Below are positions 39,804 to 49,492 of a stretch of DNA of 64,000 nucleotides, in pieces. Source of the DNA: Cystobacterineae bacterium. GTDB taxonomy: Bacteria > Myxococcota > Myxococcia > Myxococcales > Myxococcaceae. Position 1 is the first letter of the stretch. Every line of letters begins with the position of its first letter. The stretch covers positions 112,187 to 176,186 of the forward strand of contig WQYA01000001.1 of NCBI GenBank assembly GCA_009781495.1, read 5' to 3'. The position numbers and the translations under genes are program-made. The notes beneath the pieces were generated by a model. It was not told the DNA's origin and did no database searches. It was given only the letters and a program-made list of their open reading frames with translations.

Positions 39804-40808
39804 ATGAACTATATCGACAGCATGACTCCCGACTTGTTGTTTAAGGATTTTTTAGAGCGTGTTGAGAGTTCGTCTCATGCCTGGTTAGGCGACTCGGAGA
39901 TGGGGGCAGGCAACGGAACGCTCGTGGATGCCTTGAATGATTTTTTTGCTGTACGCGGCAAGCATGTGCGGCCCATTTTGGTGCACCTGTTCAGCGACAT
40001 GCTGGGCGTTGAAGAAGACGAGCGGCTTGTTGAGGTAGCCGTGGCTGCGGAGTTCATCCACAATGCGAGTTTGTTGCATGATGATGTGGTGGACAACGGC
40101 ATGTTTCGCCGTGCTCTGCCCACGGTGAATGCGCGGTGGGGGAATATTGTAGCGGTAATGGGTGGGGATTTAATGTTATCAGGGGCAGCGTTAAAGCTAA
40201 CGCATATCCACAATAGGCTAACGCAAACGGCATTGCGGGTAGTAGCGGAGATGACGCATGCGGCCATAGCGGAGGTTGAGGCGCGGGGGAATTTGCTGCT
40301 GTCCATTGAGCAGCTTTTGCGTATAGCCGAGGGGAAGACGGGGGCTTTATTTGGTTGGTGTGGGGCGGCGGCATCCATTTTGGCAAACAACCCTGCTGCG
40401 GAGGCGCAGTTGGATGCATTTGGCCGCAAGTTGGGGGTAGTGTTTCAGATGGCGGATGACGTGAAAGACATTACGGGGGTAGATGAGGGCAAGCCTCAAT
40501 TTGCGGACATTCAGTCCAAGACGCCTTCGCTTTTGGTTTTGTTGGCGGCGCAGAGGAACCCCTCTGTCATGAAGCGTTTTAAGGAGGCGTGGGGTTTTCC
40601 GACGGTGACGCGGGAGCGCACGCGCGAGTTGGGTTTGGCGGTGATGTGCTCCGGGGTATTGGATGAGGCCATGGAGCTGATGGAGCGGGAGATGGAGGCT
40701 GCCCTCAAATTGTTGGGGGGCTATGCGCAAACGCCCAGTGGAGCGCAACTGATTTTATGGACGAGGCAGTTTGCGAAGAACATGGTGCCCAAGCGGGGGG
40801 CCGCATGA
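39804..40808 (+). CDS. Polyprenyl diphosphate synthase
   Basis: RGKHVRPILVHL; FIHNASLLHDDVVDNGMFRRALPTVN; FQMADDVKDITG. Confidence 0.95.
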   Translation: MNYIDSMTPDLLFKDFLERVESSSHAWLGDSEMGAGNGTLVDALNDFFAVRGKHVRPILVHLFSDMLGVEEDERLVEVAVAAEFIHNASLLHDDVVDNGMFRRALPTVNARWGNIVAVMGGDLMLSGAALKLTHIHNRLTQTALRVVAEMTHAAIAEVEARGNLLLSIEQLLRIAEGKTGALFGWCGAAASILANNPAAEAQLDAFGRKLGVVFQMADDVKDITGVDEGKPQFADIQSKTPSLLVLLAAQRNPSVMKRFKEAWGFPTVTRERTRELGLAVMCSGVLDEAMELMEREMEAALKLLGGYAQTPSGAQLILWTRQFAKNMVPKRGAA

Positions 40809-41371
40809 GGCGGGCGAAGAAGGGGGCAAGCATATGTTTAGAGGAGTGGGAGGGTGTTGCCGTAGATGCCGTAGGGGACGTCATAGAGTTTTGGGGATTT
40901 AAGCGAAACCTAGGGTGCCTATGGGCCCTTCTCTATTTATATAACCAGCCTTTATCCGCGGCAGAGATTAGGGAAGCCCTAGGGCTTTCGAAGGGGGGCA
41001 TATCCATGTTGCTGAGGGATTTAGAGCATTGGAAAGTGGTGATTCGGGTACGGGAGAAGGGAGAAATTGCCTGGCGCTACAGGGCGGAGACCGACGTTGT
41101 GAAGATGGCGCGTAGGGTTTTAGAGGAGCGCGAATACATCCTCATTCGGCGCGTATGTACCGACTTTGAGAAAGCCAAGTCCATGGCTTTGGTTTCTGGG
41201 GGTGCTTCGAAGGAGAAGTTGGAGCGGCTTGCGAACATGGCTGTTTTAGCGGAGCGCACAGCGAAGCTGGTGCAGTTGTTTATGAAGACGCCGCAGCTGG
41301 ACGTACGCTCTGTCTTCAAAGCGTTGGCCTCCAAGGTTGCGGCGAAGGGCAGGAGCCTAATGGCGGGCTAA
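40805..41371 (+). CDS. GbsR/MarR-like winged-helix transcriptional regulator
   Basis: [50 protein letters not shown]. Confidence 0.85.
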   Translation: MRRAKKGASICLEEWEGVAVDAVGDVIEFWGFKRNLGCLWALLYLYNQPLSAAEIREALGLSKGGISMLLRDLEHWKVVIRVREKGEIAWRYRAETDVVKMARRVLEEREYILIRRVCTDFEKAKSMALVSGGASKEKLERLANMAVLAERTAKLVQLFMKTPQLDVRSVFKALASKVAAKGRSLMAG

Positions 41372-43510
41372 ATAGACGACGCCGAGAGGGGGGAGGCTAA
41401 GGGTGAGGGAGGCCATTTGCCCATCCCAGGGGATAGGGGCTGCGTCTTGGGGTGTATTAGAGACGCCGGAGCCGCCGAAGGCAGTCCAGTCGGTATTGAG
41501 GATTTCGTGGAAGCGTCCGAGGGTGGGGCAGCCGATGCGATAATTTTCTCGGACGACGGGGGAGAGGTTGGCGACGCAGAGGACTTCGCGGCCGATGTCG
41601 CCCCTTCTGAAGAAGGCATAGACGTTGACGTCTGCGGCATTGGCCTGAAGCCAGCAGAAGCCGTCGGAGCGGAAGTCTCTTTGGTGGAGGGCGGGCTCTT
41701 CGCGATAGAGGCGGTTGAGCTCTTGAATGAGGTGAGGAAGTTCCTTATGGCCCTTATATTCGAGCAAGTGCCAATCCAGGCTTTGCTCATGGTTCCACTC
41801 GGCGAATTGGGCAAACTCGCCGCCCATGAAGAGCAATTTTTTTCCGGGGTGGGCCCACATCCAAGCATAGAGTGTCCGAAGGTTGGCAAACTGTTGCCAC
41901 AAGTCGCCGGGCATACGGGAGATGAGGGAGCCTTTGCCGTGGACGACTTCGTCGTGGGAGAGGGGGAGGACGAAGTTTTCGCTGAAGGCATAGAGGAGGC
42001 CGAAGGTCAGCTCATGATGGTGGAAGCTGCGGTGTACGGGGTTTCGCTGGAAGAATTTAAGGTTGTCATGCATCCACCCCATATTCCACTTATGCGTAAA
42101 CCCAAGTCCCCCTACGGAAGTAGGGCGGCTGACTTGAGGCCAGGCGGTGGACTCTTCGGCCATGACGAGGGTACCGGGGTGGCGGGCTTGAATGGTTTCG
42201 TTAAGGTTTTTTAGGAAGTCGATGGCCTCCAGGTTTTCGCGTCCGCCATAGGTATTGGGCGTCCACTCGCCGAAGTTACGGCTATAGTCCAAATAGAGCA
42301 TGGAAGCGACGGCGTCGACGCGGAACCCATCAATATGGAATTCTTCAATCCAATAGAGGGCGCTGGAGAGCAAGAAGTTACGGACTTCGTGGCGGCCATA
42401 GTTGAAAATGGCGGTGCCCCAGTCGGGGTGCAGGCCGCGCCGTGGATCTGCATGCTCATAGAGGGCGGTGCCGTCAAAATAAGCGAGTGCGAATTGATCT
42501 CTGGGAAAATGCGCGGGGACCCAGTCCACAATAACGCCGATGCCGTTTTGGTGCAGGGTATCGACGAAGAAGCGAAAATCATCCGGGCTACCGAAGCGCG
42601 AAGTGGGGGCGAAATAGCCGCTGACTTGATAGCCCCAGCTTCCGCTGAAAGGGTGCTCCGTCACCGGCATCAACTCCACATGCGTAAACCCGAGGCCTTT
42701 GACATATTCAGCCAAAGCGTGGGCAGCTTCTCGGCAAGTGAGGGAGCGGTTGGACTCTTCGGGGATTTTGCGCCACGAGGACAAGTGGACTTCATAAACC
42801 GAGAGGGGTTTGTCCGAGCGTAACTGTTGGGCCAGCGTACTGCGCCAGGCCTCATCTCCCCAGACATAGTGGCTTTGGGTGACGATGGAGGCGGTTTTAG
42901 GGGGGAGTTCAAATTGGAAGGCGAAGGGGTCCGCCTTAGCGTGGGTAGCCCCCCCCGGGAGTTGGAGTTGGAATTTATATTTGGTGCCGGGTGTTATTCC
43001 GGGAATAAACAACTCCCAAATTCCGGAAACGCCCAAGCTTCGCATGGGGTGAATGCGGGTATCCCATTCATTGAAGTCGCCGATGACGGAGACGCCCTCC
43101 GCATTGGGCGCCCAAACGGAGAAGGCCACGCCGCTTGTGCCGAAGAAGTCATGGAGGAAATGGGCCCCCATTTTTTTCCAGAGTTGTTGGTGGGAGCCCT
43201 CTCCGAAGAGGTGCAAGTCCACCTCTCCCCAGCTAGGGAGGAAGCGATAGGGGTCTTCAATGACAAGCTCCTGTCCATTGTGTCGATGGATTTTAAAGCG
43301 ATAGTGGCCGGGGGCAGAATTTGTTGGGAAGCAACATTCAAACAAGCCATGCGCCACGGCCTGCATGGGCACATGTTGTGCGTCGACAACAAGCTCCATG
43401 GCCTGCGCATCCGGCCGCCACGCACGAAACCAAACCCCCGAAGGCTCAACATGGCGACCTAAAAAAGAGTGCGGATTCGTATGACGCAGCCGACACAGAC
43501 TTTCAAGCAT
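41357..43510 (-). CDS. glgB: 1,4-alpha-glucan branching enzyme
   Basis: Two CBM48-like regions, GH13 motifs ([45 protein letters not shown]). Confidence 0.97.
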   Translation of the reverse strand: MLESLCRLRHTNPHSFLGRHVEPSGVWFRAWRPDAQAMELVVDAQHVPMQAVAHGLFECCFPTNSAPGHYRFKIHRHNGQELVIEDPYRFLPSWGEVDLHLFGEGSHQQLWKKMGAHFLHDFFGTSGVAFSVWAPNAEGVSVIGDFNEWDTRIHPMRSLGVSGIWELFIPGITPGTKYKFQLQLPGGATHAKADPFAFQFELPPKTASIVTQSHYVWGDEAWRSTLAQQLRSDKPLSVYEVHLSSWRKIPEESNRSLTCREAAHALAEYVKGLGFTHVELMPVTEHPFSGSWGYQVSGYFAPTSRFGSPDDFRFFVDTLHQNGIGVIVDWVPAHFPRDQFALAYFDGTALYEHADPRRGLHPDWGTAIFNYGRHEVRNFLLSSALYWIEEFHIDGFRVDAVASMLYLDYSRNFGEWTPNTYGGRENLEAIDFLKNLNETIQARHPGTLVMAEESTAWPQVSRPTSVGGLGFTHKWNMGWMHDNLKFFQRNPVHRSFHHHELTFGLLYAFSENFVLPLSHDEVVHGKGSLISRMPGDLWQQFANLRTLYAWMWAHPGKKLLFMGGEFAQFAEWNHEQSLDWHLLEYKGHKELPHLIQELNRLYREEPALHQRDFRSDGFCWLQANAADVNVYAFFRRGDIGREVLCVANLSPVVRENYRIGCPTLGRFHEILNTDWTAFGGSGVSNTPQDAAPIPWDGQMASLTLSLPPLGVVYLARH

Positions 43511-43684
43511 GGCTTAGGCTCCTTCTGTCAGGTTGACGGGCAAAACTAGCACATGGGCAAAGGAATGTGGCCAAATCCTCCCCATTGGCAAACAAACCCA
43601 CCACCCGAACGGACAACCGTTAACGAAAACAACGCCACCTGAGCAAACAGGCCGCCCTATGGGCAGGCAAAGCTTGGCAGCGTA

Positions 43685-43876
43685 TTATGAAGATTCGCGT
43701 TTTTTATAAAAGAGAATCAGCGAGAAACAATGGAACTCATTGTCGCTTGACTGACGTACCTCCCGGTCGACAATTTGTAGATCAGGATTACTTTTTATCC
43801 AACGGGAGACATTGCCTCCCAACTCTTCTCGTTCTTTCGCCTTGGTGGCAGAAAAAACCTTCACGCCCGTGAACAT
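43685..43876 (-). CDS. Small conserved-type protein (63 aa)
   Basis: MFTGVKVFSATKAKEREELGGNVSRWIKSNPDLQIVDREVRQSSDNEFHCFSLILFYKK; beta-alpha-beta pattern typical of small xVKVFxA...INxWLxxNPxxxIVD proteins. Confidence 0.65.
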   Translation of the reverse strand: MFTGVKVFSATKAKEREELGGNVSRWIKSNPDLQIVDREVRQSSDNEFHCFSLILFYKKRESS

Positions 43877-43931
43877 GAATGCTTTATGACAGGACTGCCG
43901 TAGATTGTCAAAACATGCTAAAGGTTTTTTT

Positions 43932-44651
43932 ATGCTGATTGATCTCCATGCCCATTCCTATCTGACATGTGGTTGTTCCTTGGACCCCAAAGAGGTGTTG
44001 GCTCGTGCCGAGTTGCACGGATTGGATGGGGTTGCCTTCACAGAAAAAAACACCCAGGACGGCTGCGAAGAGCTGTTGGATTTGGGGAAGCGCTCGAAAA
44101 TAAAAGTTTTTGTTGGAATGGAGCTGGACACAGACAAAGGCCAATACATTTGTTTTTTTGAAAATCCGCTTTTGGCGCCCGAACCGGTACAAATGTGGGG
44201 AAGCAACCGGGAGAGGCCCTGGAGTGTAGAGGAGTGCCTGCCCAAGCTGAAGTCCCTGGGGGCGGCCATTGTTGCCGCGCGTCCTTTTGACGCAGAATTT
44301 CCCTATCCGGCCCGTGAGCACCTGCACACGCTGAAATGCCTTTGTGCCATTGAGGTTTATAACCCTTCGGTTAGCCTTGGAGCGAATGAGCAAGCCATGG
44401 AAGCGGCCAAGAAGATGCACCTTCCAGGGGTGGGGGGCAGCGACGCACGAAACAGTTTAGATGAAATTGGCTATGCGGCCACCTTATTTGAGAAGCCCAT
44501 AGGCACCCAGAGGGAGTTGGTAGAAGCCCTCAGGGGGGGCGCCTTTTGGCCCGTTATGATGGGGGAGTTAGCGAAGCTTATGAAGCCGGGGGCGGCGAGG
44601 GCGGCGGAGAAGAGCAAGAAGAAGAAGAAGCGGCGGTGGGGGGGGGCCTAG
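43932..44651 (+). CDS. PHP-domain phosphoesterase
   Basis: MLIDLHAHSYLTCGCSLDPKEVLARAELHGLDGVAFTE; GVGGSDARNSLDEIGYAAT. Confidence 0.88.
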   Translation: MLIDLHAHSYLTCGCSLDPKEVLARAELHGLDGVAFTEKNTQDGCEELLDLGKRSKIKVFVGMELDTDKGQYICFFENPLLAPEPVQMWGSNRERPWSVEECLPKLKSLGAAIVAARPFDAEFPYPAREHLHTLKCLCAIEVYNPSVSLGANEQAMEAAKKMHLPGVGGSDARNSLDEIGYAATLFEKPIGTQRELVEALRGGAFWPVMMGELAKLMKPGAARAAEKSKKKKKRRWGGA

Positions 44652-45367
44652 GGGGAGGGGGAGCTGGCCATAGGGAGGGAGCTGACCTTCCCCCCTCTCA
44701 ACTCCACCTTTTTTTTCCCGTTGCTCCAATACCAGGTTTCTATTTTCTGCTCCCCCTCGAAGGTGAAGGTTTTGTTTTCCGGATAGCCGAGGGCCATTTC
44801 GAGTGCGGCGGCGGAGATGCCGATGAGGGCCTCTTTGCTGCGGACAGCGGTTTGCTCGTCGACGGAGAATTCGGTCATTTGCATGGGGTGGATGGGCGTC
44901 AAATAGCGGCCGAGCTCCGCCTCAAACGCGTCGGCATTCCGCAGGGTATTGCGCAGGACAAGGACGAGCGGTTGGGGGAGGGAGGGTATAGAGACATAAA
45001 CCCAGGGTTGCGAGCGAGGGGAATAGAGTGCGCGCTGGCGTTTGGCCCAAGTGCTGGGGAATTCCACATTGAGGATGCGTACAGGCGTACCTGCCGGCAG
45101 CAGCGTTTCAACCTCTCCCGGGGAGACGGGGCTACCGTCCGTATGCTCCAACAAGTGTAGCCAGGAGGGGTGGGTAGGCGAGAGGAGCCGTAGTTCAGGG
45201 TTATCAAAGAAGGGCGTAACGAAATAAGAGATGCGCAGAAAGCGGGGTTGGTTTTGCAGGCTGCGCGAGAGTCTGCCCTGCTCTGAAATGCTGATGGACA
45301 TAGGAGGGGCTTTTGCGCATGCGCACGCGAGCCCCAAGGGCAGCAGGAGGCGGAGGGTTTTTTTCAC
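44648..45367 (-). CDS. Hypothetical lipoprotein
   Basis: N-terminus MKKTLRLLLPLGLACACAKAPP with lipobox-like Cys. Confidence 0.65.
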   Translation of the reverse strand: MKKTLRLLLPLGLACACAKAPPMSISISEQGRLSRSLQNQPRFLRISYFVTPFFDNPELRLLSPTHPSWLHLLEHTDGSPVSPGEVETLLPAGTPVRILNVEFPSTWAKRQRALYSPRSQPWVYVSIPSLPQPLVLVLRNTLRNADAFEAELGRYLTPIHPMQMTEFSVDEQTAVRSKEALIGISAAALEMALGYPENKTFTFEGEQKIETWYWSNGKKKVELRGGKVSSLPMASSPSP

Positions 45368-45687
45368 GATTTAGGTGCGCCTGAGCAACCTAAGTTGCCT
45401 GAAGCTGCAGGGCATGTAGCGCAAGGGGAGGGGGTAGGGGAGGCCGGGGAGGGGGGAGTATTTTCGTTTTTATTTTCCTGGGTAGCCCCCTGGGTTTTAG
45501 AGGCTGAGGCATAGAGTTCCGAATACCAGCCTCCGCCTTTAAGGTGGAAAGCGGACATGCTGATACATTTTTTCAAGCTGTTTTGGGTATGACAGTTTTC
45601 GCAGACAGGTGGGGCAGGCGCGTCGACTTTTTGAAGAAGGCTCAAATGGGCGCCGCAGCTTTCACAGAGATATTCATAAATAGGCAT
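45364..45687 (-). CDS. FmdB-family zinc-ribbon protein
   Basis: MPIYEYLCESCGAHLSLLQK...CENCHTQ. Confidence 0.92.
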   Translation of the reverse strand: MPIYEYLCESCGAHLSLLQKVDAPAPPVCENCHTQNSLKKCISMSAFHLKGGGWYSELYASASKTQGATQENKNENTPPSPASPTPSPCATCPAASGNLGCSGAPKS

Positions 45688-45700
45688 AAATTTTTTACGG

Positions 45701-46405
45701 TTAGGGAGTTAAAGGAGGCTCAAAGAGTTTCAAGGGGAGAACGAGTTTGAGCAGCAGGTTTTTGTCCAGGCGGTGGTTTTGGACCAGCTCTTCGAGTTGT
45801 TTCTCTGGGGTATCCAATTCAGGGGGCAGCTTGTCAATGAGGGATTTGAGTCTGAGAGAGACTTGTTTTGGGAGGGAGGATTGAATGCCGAGATCGCGCA
45901 CATAGCCTGGCTGCGCCAGGACACGCAGTTGTTGGTTGATATTTCTAGAGTCCAATATTTGGGTAGCGAAGTGTTTTCGAAGTTGGGCGAAGTCGTCTTT
46001 AAGGCCGAGTTTTGCGATGTGTTTTTTCAGCATATCGGGGGAGCTGTTCCAAGCTTTGGAAAGTCTGTCCAAGGAGCAGCGGTGTTTGAGCAATGCTTTG
46101 CGCAAAGCATGGCGTTCCTGTTCTTCGAAGGCGGCCAACAAGCCGTGGTGGCTCAAAATGGAAGCGACTTCCTGCCAGCTGAGTTTTTCGCCATCTCCGC
46201 GGAATTGCTCAGAAAGCTTGGCAGCCAAGTGCTCTTGGGAGGGAGAAGCTTTGAGCAAAGGCAAGAGGCGCTCTTTGGCTGTGGGTTGGAGCAAGACGCG
46301 CAGGTTTTCTTTGCTGGGGCTCAGTTGGACGAAGCGCCCTCGGGGTTTAGGGGGTTCAAGGGGTTTGGCTTTGCCCAGGGACCAGATTTTTTGCGCTCTA
46401 TCCAT
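45701..46405 (-). CDS. Hypothetical protein, helix-rich
   Basis: Long open frame; no recognised motif. Confidence 0.55.
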   Translation of the reverse strand: MDRAQKIWSLGKAKPLEPPKPRGRFVQLSPSKENLRVLLQPTAKERLLPLLKASPSQEHLAAKLSEQFRGDGEKLSWQEVASILSHHGLLAAFEEQERHALRKALLKHRCSLDRLSKAWNSSPDMLKKHIAKLGLKDDFAQLRKHFATQILDSRNINQQLRVLAQPGYVRDLGIQSSLPKQVSLRLKSLIDKLPPELDTPEKQLEELVQNHRLDKNLLLKLVLPLKLFEPPLTP

Positions 46406-46572
46406 CTTCCTGCTCGGTATAAGTCGTTTTTTAAGGCTGTCAATGCTTGCCTTCTCCCTTGGGCCTCTCTTCTCCTAAAGGCATAAAAACGCAACATTGT
46501 TTCCACAAAGAGGCTATAAGCAGCGGAGAGCTTTTTGGGTTTTTAGCCATATTCCGCTAAAGTGTTGTTGTT

Positions 46573-47136
46573 ATGCTCAAACCATCCTCAGGCGGCATGA
46601 AATTACTGACGCAAGCGAGTTATTTGCTGTTGGCGGTTTCTGCGGTTTTTGTCCTTTGGGTACAGAGGAACCCCGGGAGGTTTCCGGCCAGTTGGGAGAA
46701 TGCCGCGCCCTGGTTGTTTTTGTCTTTTGCCATTCTCCTCTCGGCACAAAGCATACTCAAAGCGTTTTTGGGGCAAAGTTCCCTTGTACGTTCGTTGATG
46801 CACATAGGTGTTGCCGCTGCATTTTTGATGGTTTTGTTTTTGGGGGTGCCCAAAATAAGCAAGCCCAGAGTTTCTTTAGCCGCTTCAACCACCTATGAGA
46901 TGGAGCGCCTGTTGGTGGACCCGGACGAGCGCATTCGGATTTTGGCTGCGGAATTGGTGCGCTATCGTCCTGAAGGGTTGGAGTTGGCGCCCGCCCTGGT
47001 GAAGGCCCTGGAGGATGCTTCTTCTCTGGTGAGGAAGACAGCCCACGTCTCTTTGGTTCACCTCAATGGCGATGTGGATTTGGGAGACCCGGAATCTCAA
47101 GATGGAATCGACGCATGGAAGCAGCGGTTTCAATAA
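46573..47136 (+). CDS. Hypothetical membrane protein with HEAT-like repeat segment
   Basis: Hydrophobic N-terminal half; VDPDERIRILAAELVRYRPEGLELAPALVKALEDASSLVRKTAHVSLVHL. Confidence 0.65.
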   Translation: MLKPSSGGMKLLTQASYLLLAVSAVFVLWVQRNPGRFPASWENAAPWLFLSFAILLSAQSILKAFLGQSSLVRSLMHIGVAAAFLMVLFLGVPKISKPRVSLAASTTYEMERLLVDPDERIRILAAELVRYRPEGLELAPALVKALEDASSLVRKTAHVSLVHLNGDVDLGDPESQDGIDAWKQRFQ

Positions 47137-47615
47137 AAATAGCTGCGCAGGTGGAGAAGTTGAATGCGCATTTGCTGGCGTGTGGACTCAAGCGCACGCG
47201 CCAGAGAGATTTGATTGCGACCCTCTTTTTTCAAGAAGAGGGCCACGTTTCCATAGAAGAGTTGTGCACCAAAGTACGCAAGTTGGATGCGCGCATATCC
47301 GTCGCAACCGTCTATAGGACCATGCGTTTGCTTGCGCAGAGTGGTTTGGTGCACTCCCGCAACTTTGTGGGTGGGCACACACGTTATGAAGTAGCAGGGG
47401 AGCACCACGATCATCTCATTTGCACGAGGTGTGGCTCCATTGTTGAATTTGAAGACAAACAGATTGAAACCTTGCAAGCGGCTGTTGCCGGGCGGCACGG
47501 CTTTTTTATTCTTTCGCACAAGATGGAGATTTATGGGCTATGCAAGGATTGTCGCCTCCACCAGCATTCTGGTGAGCCTGCTGGGTTGCGCTCACCCATA
47601 CCCGCGAAGTCCTGA
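47115..47615 (+). CDS. fur: Fur-family metalloregulator
   Basis: KRTRQRDLIATLFFQEEGHVSIEELCTKVRKLDARISVATVYRTMRLLAQSGLV; HHDHLICTRCGSIVEFED. Confidence 0.94.
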   Translation: MEAAVSIKIAAQVEKLNAHLLACGLKRTRQRDLIATLFFQEEGHVSIEELCTKVRKLDARISVATVYRTMRLLAQSGLVHSRNFVGGHTRYEVAGEHHDHLICTRCGSIVEFEDKQIETLQAAVAGRHGFFILSHKMEIYGLCKDCRLHQHSGEPAGLRSPIPAKS

Positions 47616-48042
47616 GCGTGTTTATGCATTGGCGAGGGAACTCAAACCTGCCTGGGTGGGGGCAGAGGTTGTTTCTCTGGAGGCTTGGGAAGGCAAAGTG
47701 GTGCTGCTGAGTTTTTTTGCGACGTGGTGTTTTCCATGTCTTCTGGAAATTCCCGTGCTTCAAAAGCTTCATGAGGGTTATGCGGAGGAGGGGTTGGTTG
47801 TTGTTTTAGCGGGGATGGACTTAGAGGGAGAAAAGACGTTGAAGGTATATTCCGAAATGGCGGGGTTACCTTTTCCTATAGTTGGGGTGAGCGAGCATTT
47901 GAGGGAAGGGGGGACGTGGGTAGGGCAGATACAGGAGTTGCCGACGCATGTATTGATAAGTCGCCGGGGAGAGGTTTTATTTGTGAAGGCGGGCTCGTTT
48001 TCCCCGGAAGTGTTAAACGACTTTAAAAAATGGTTTCGTTAA
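47533..48042 (+). CDS. TlpA/ResA-like thioredoxin-fold lipoprotein, 5' end overlaps fur
   Basis: MGYARIVASTSILVSLLGCAHPYP lipobox; VVLLSFFATWCFPCLLEIPVLQKLHEGY. Confidence 0.9.
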   Translation: MGYARIVASTSILVSLLGCAHPYPRSPERVYALARELKPAWVGAEVVSLEAWEGKVVLLSFFATWCFPCLLEIPVLQKLHEGYAEEGLVVVLAGMDLEGEKTLKVYSEMAGLPFPIVGVSEHLREGGTWVGQIQELPTHVLISRRGEVLFVKAGSFSPEVLNDFKKWFR

Positions 48043-48090
48043 GACAGAAGGCGCGCTTTTGGTGTGACTTTCAGCTAAAATGAATTGGTT

Positions 48091-48549
48091 ATGGCAGTCA
48101 TACAAAGCATGAGAAATTTGTTGGAGAGCATCAGTCTTCTTGTGGAGCAACATTTCAAGTTGTTTCAGAAGGAGCTTTCTGACGAATTGCAGACGGTATT
48201 GAAGAGTTTTTTTGGGCTTTTGTTGTGTTTGCTGCCGTTGCTTTTCGGTTATGTATTTGTGAATATAAGTTTGGTTTTTCTGTTGCAGTTGGTGATGTCG
48301 ACATGGTTAGCGTTATTGCTGGTAGGTTTATTCAATTTTATGCTGGGAGGTTTAGGCATAGGGTGGGCTGGGCGGCGACTAAGCCGCTTGGAATTTGTGC
48401 CTGAGAGTTTGAAGGAGTTGTTTGTGACGCGCCAAGTTTTTTTTCAAGGCGCCAAGCCGCCTGAAGAAGGAGAATTTGTCTGTGAAAGTGCAGCCTCCAA
48501 ACCTGACGACTCAGGAGATGACGACTCAGGAAATAAAGCAGAACCTTGA
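48091..48549 (+). CDS. Phage-holin-family-III/Actinobacterial-type small membrane protein (two TMs)
   Basis: LLESISLLVEQHFKLFQKELSDELQTVLKSFFGLLLCLLPLLFGYVFVNISLVFLLQLVMSTWLALLLVGLFN. Confidence 0.7.
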   Translation: MAVIQSMRNLLESISLLVEQHFKLFQKELSDELQTVLKSFFGLLLCLLPLLFGYVFVNISLVFLLQLVMSTWLALLLVGLFNFMLGGLGIGWAGRRLSRLEFVPESLKELFVTRQVFFQGAKPPEEGEFVCESAASKPDDSGDDDSGNKAEP

Positions 48550-48718
48550 GCAAGCCAGAGAGCGCGTACTGCAGGACATGCGTATTTTGGAGCAAGACAT
48601 TCGTGCTGTTACGGACTTCAAAAACTGGCTACAAAACCGGCCTTGGCTTTGGGTAGCAGGGGCATTAAGCATAGGATTTGTTTTAGGGGTATTGTCGAAC
48701 CAGGGGAGGAGAGGCTAA
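48476..48718 (+). CDS. Small single-TM protein (DUF883/DUF3618-like); alternative start 48518
   Basis: IKQNLEQARERVLQDMRILEQDIRAVTDFKNWLQNRPWLWVAGALSIGFVLGVLSNQGRRG. Confidence 0.65.
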   Translation: MSVKVQPPNLTTQEMTTQEIKQNLEQARERVLQDMRILEQDIRAVTDFKNWLQNRPWLWVAGALSIGFVLGVLSNQGRRG

Positions 48719-48754
48719 TTTCTGAGCTATACAGGAGAGACTTGGAGACAGAGC

Positions 48755-48931
48755 ATGCAAATGTCGACTGAAGAAGGAACGAAGGATTTAGAAGAGAGGC
48801 TTGAGCGCGTGAAGGAGAATTTGAGCGAGCTGAACGAAAGAGTGAAAACGAGGGTGAAGCAGAATCCCATTGTCTGTCTCACAGGGGCCCTGTTGGTGGG
48901 TTTTGTCATTGGGAAGTTGGTTTCGAGATGA
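48755..48931 (+). CDS. Small single-TM protein (YqjD/ElaB/DUF883-like), 58 aa, missed by the ORF track
   Basis: Manual translation MQMSTEEGTKDLEERLERVKENLSELNERVKTRVKQNPIVCLTGALLVGFVIGKLVSR; stop overlaps next ATG (ATGA). Confidence 0.75.
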   Translation: MQMSTEEGTKDLEERLERVKENLSELNERVKTRVKQNPIVCLTGALLVGFVIGKLVSR

Positions 48932-49182
48932 TGGAAGAGAGAGAAAGCGATACGGAGTTTGGTTGCAAGGAAGGTTTCATTGAGCATGTGAGGAAGCGTC
49001 CCTATGCCTCGTTGGCCTTAGCTTTGGGTACAGGCTATGTTTTGGGTGGGGGTTTAACGAGCCGTACGACGGTGAGGCTATTGGGCCTAGGCCTCAAAGT
49101 GGCGATGCTTCCTTTCGTGCAGGATAAACTGTTAAATGCAGCGGATGTTGTTTTGAAGGAAGCCCTGAAGAGGACGCCATAG
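48928..49182 (+). CDS. Small single-TM protein
   Basis: EHVRKRPYASLALALGTGYVLGGGLTSRTTVRLLGLGLKVAMLPF; ATGA overlap with previous gene. Confidence 0.7.
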   Translation: MMEERESDTEFGCKEGFIEHVRKRPYASLALALGTGYVLGGGLTSRTTVRLLGLGLKVAMLPFVQDKLLNAADVVLKEALKRTP

Positions 49183-49219
49183 GCGAAGAGGACATACTAC
49201 TGAAGTTTTGGAGGCAGTT

Positions 49220-49492
49220 ATGAGTTGGAGAGAAATAAAAGACAAGTTGCAGGCCGTGGAAGCGGATGATGTGCTCGAAAGAATAGGCCTGGAGATACGC
49301 CGCAGCACCTCTGAGAAGATGTTGCCGGGGCTGGTATTGTTTGGTGCGGGCCTGATTGTAGGTGCGGGTTTGGTTGCATTGTTGACGCCGCGCTCAGGGC
49401 CTGAGTTGCGCAGCAGTTTGAAGAACCGGTTGGGACGAGACAACTGTTGTGAGCACAGCGATCTCGAAATGGCCCAGCATTCCAATGGATGA
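49220..49492 (+). CDS. YtxH-like small single-TM protein
   Basis: LPGLVLFGAGLIVGAGLVALLTPRSGPELRSSLKNRLG. Confidence 0.7.
   Translation: MSWREIKDKLQAVEADDVLERIGLEIRRSTSEKMLPGLVLFGAGLIVGAGLVALLTPRSGPELRSSLKNRLGRDNCCEHSDLEMAQHSNG

Noticed and set aside
41417-42214. 265-aa plus-strand ORF and other plus ORFs across 41.4-43.5 kb
   Set aside because: Antisense to glgB, which has full GH13 motifs.
48091-48549. Prophage holin/lysis module
   Set aside because: Holin-III-like family is also common in non-phage contexts and no lysin, capsid or integrase genes flank it.
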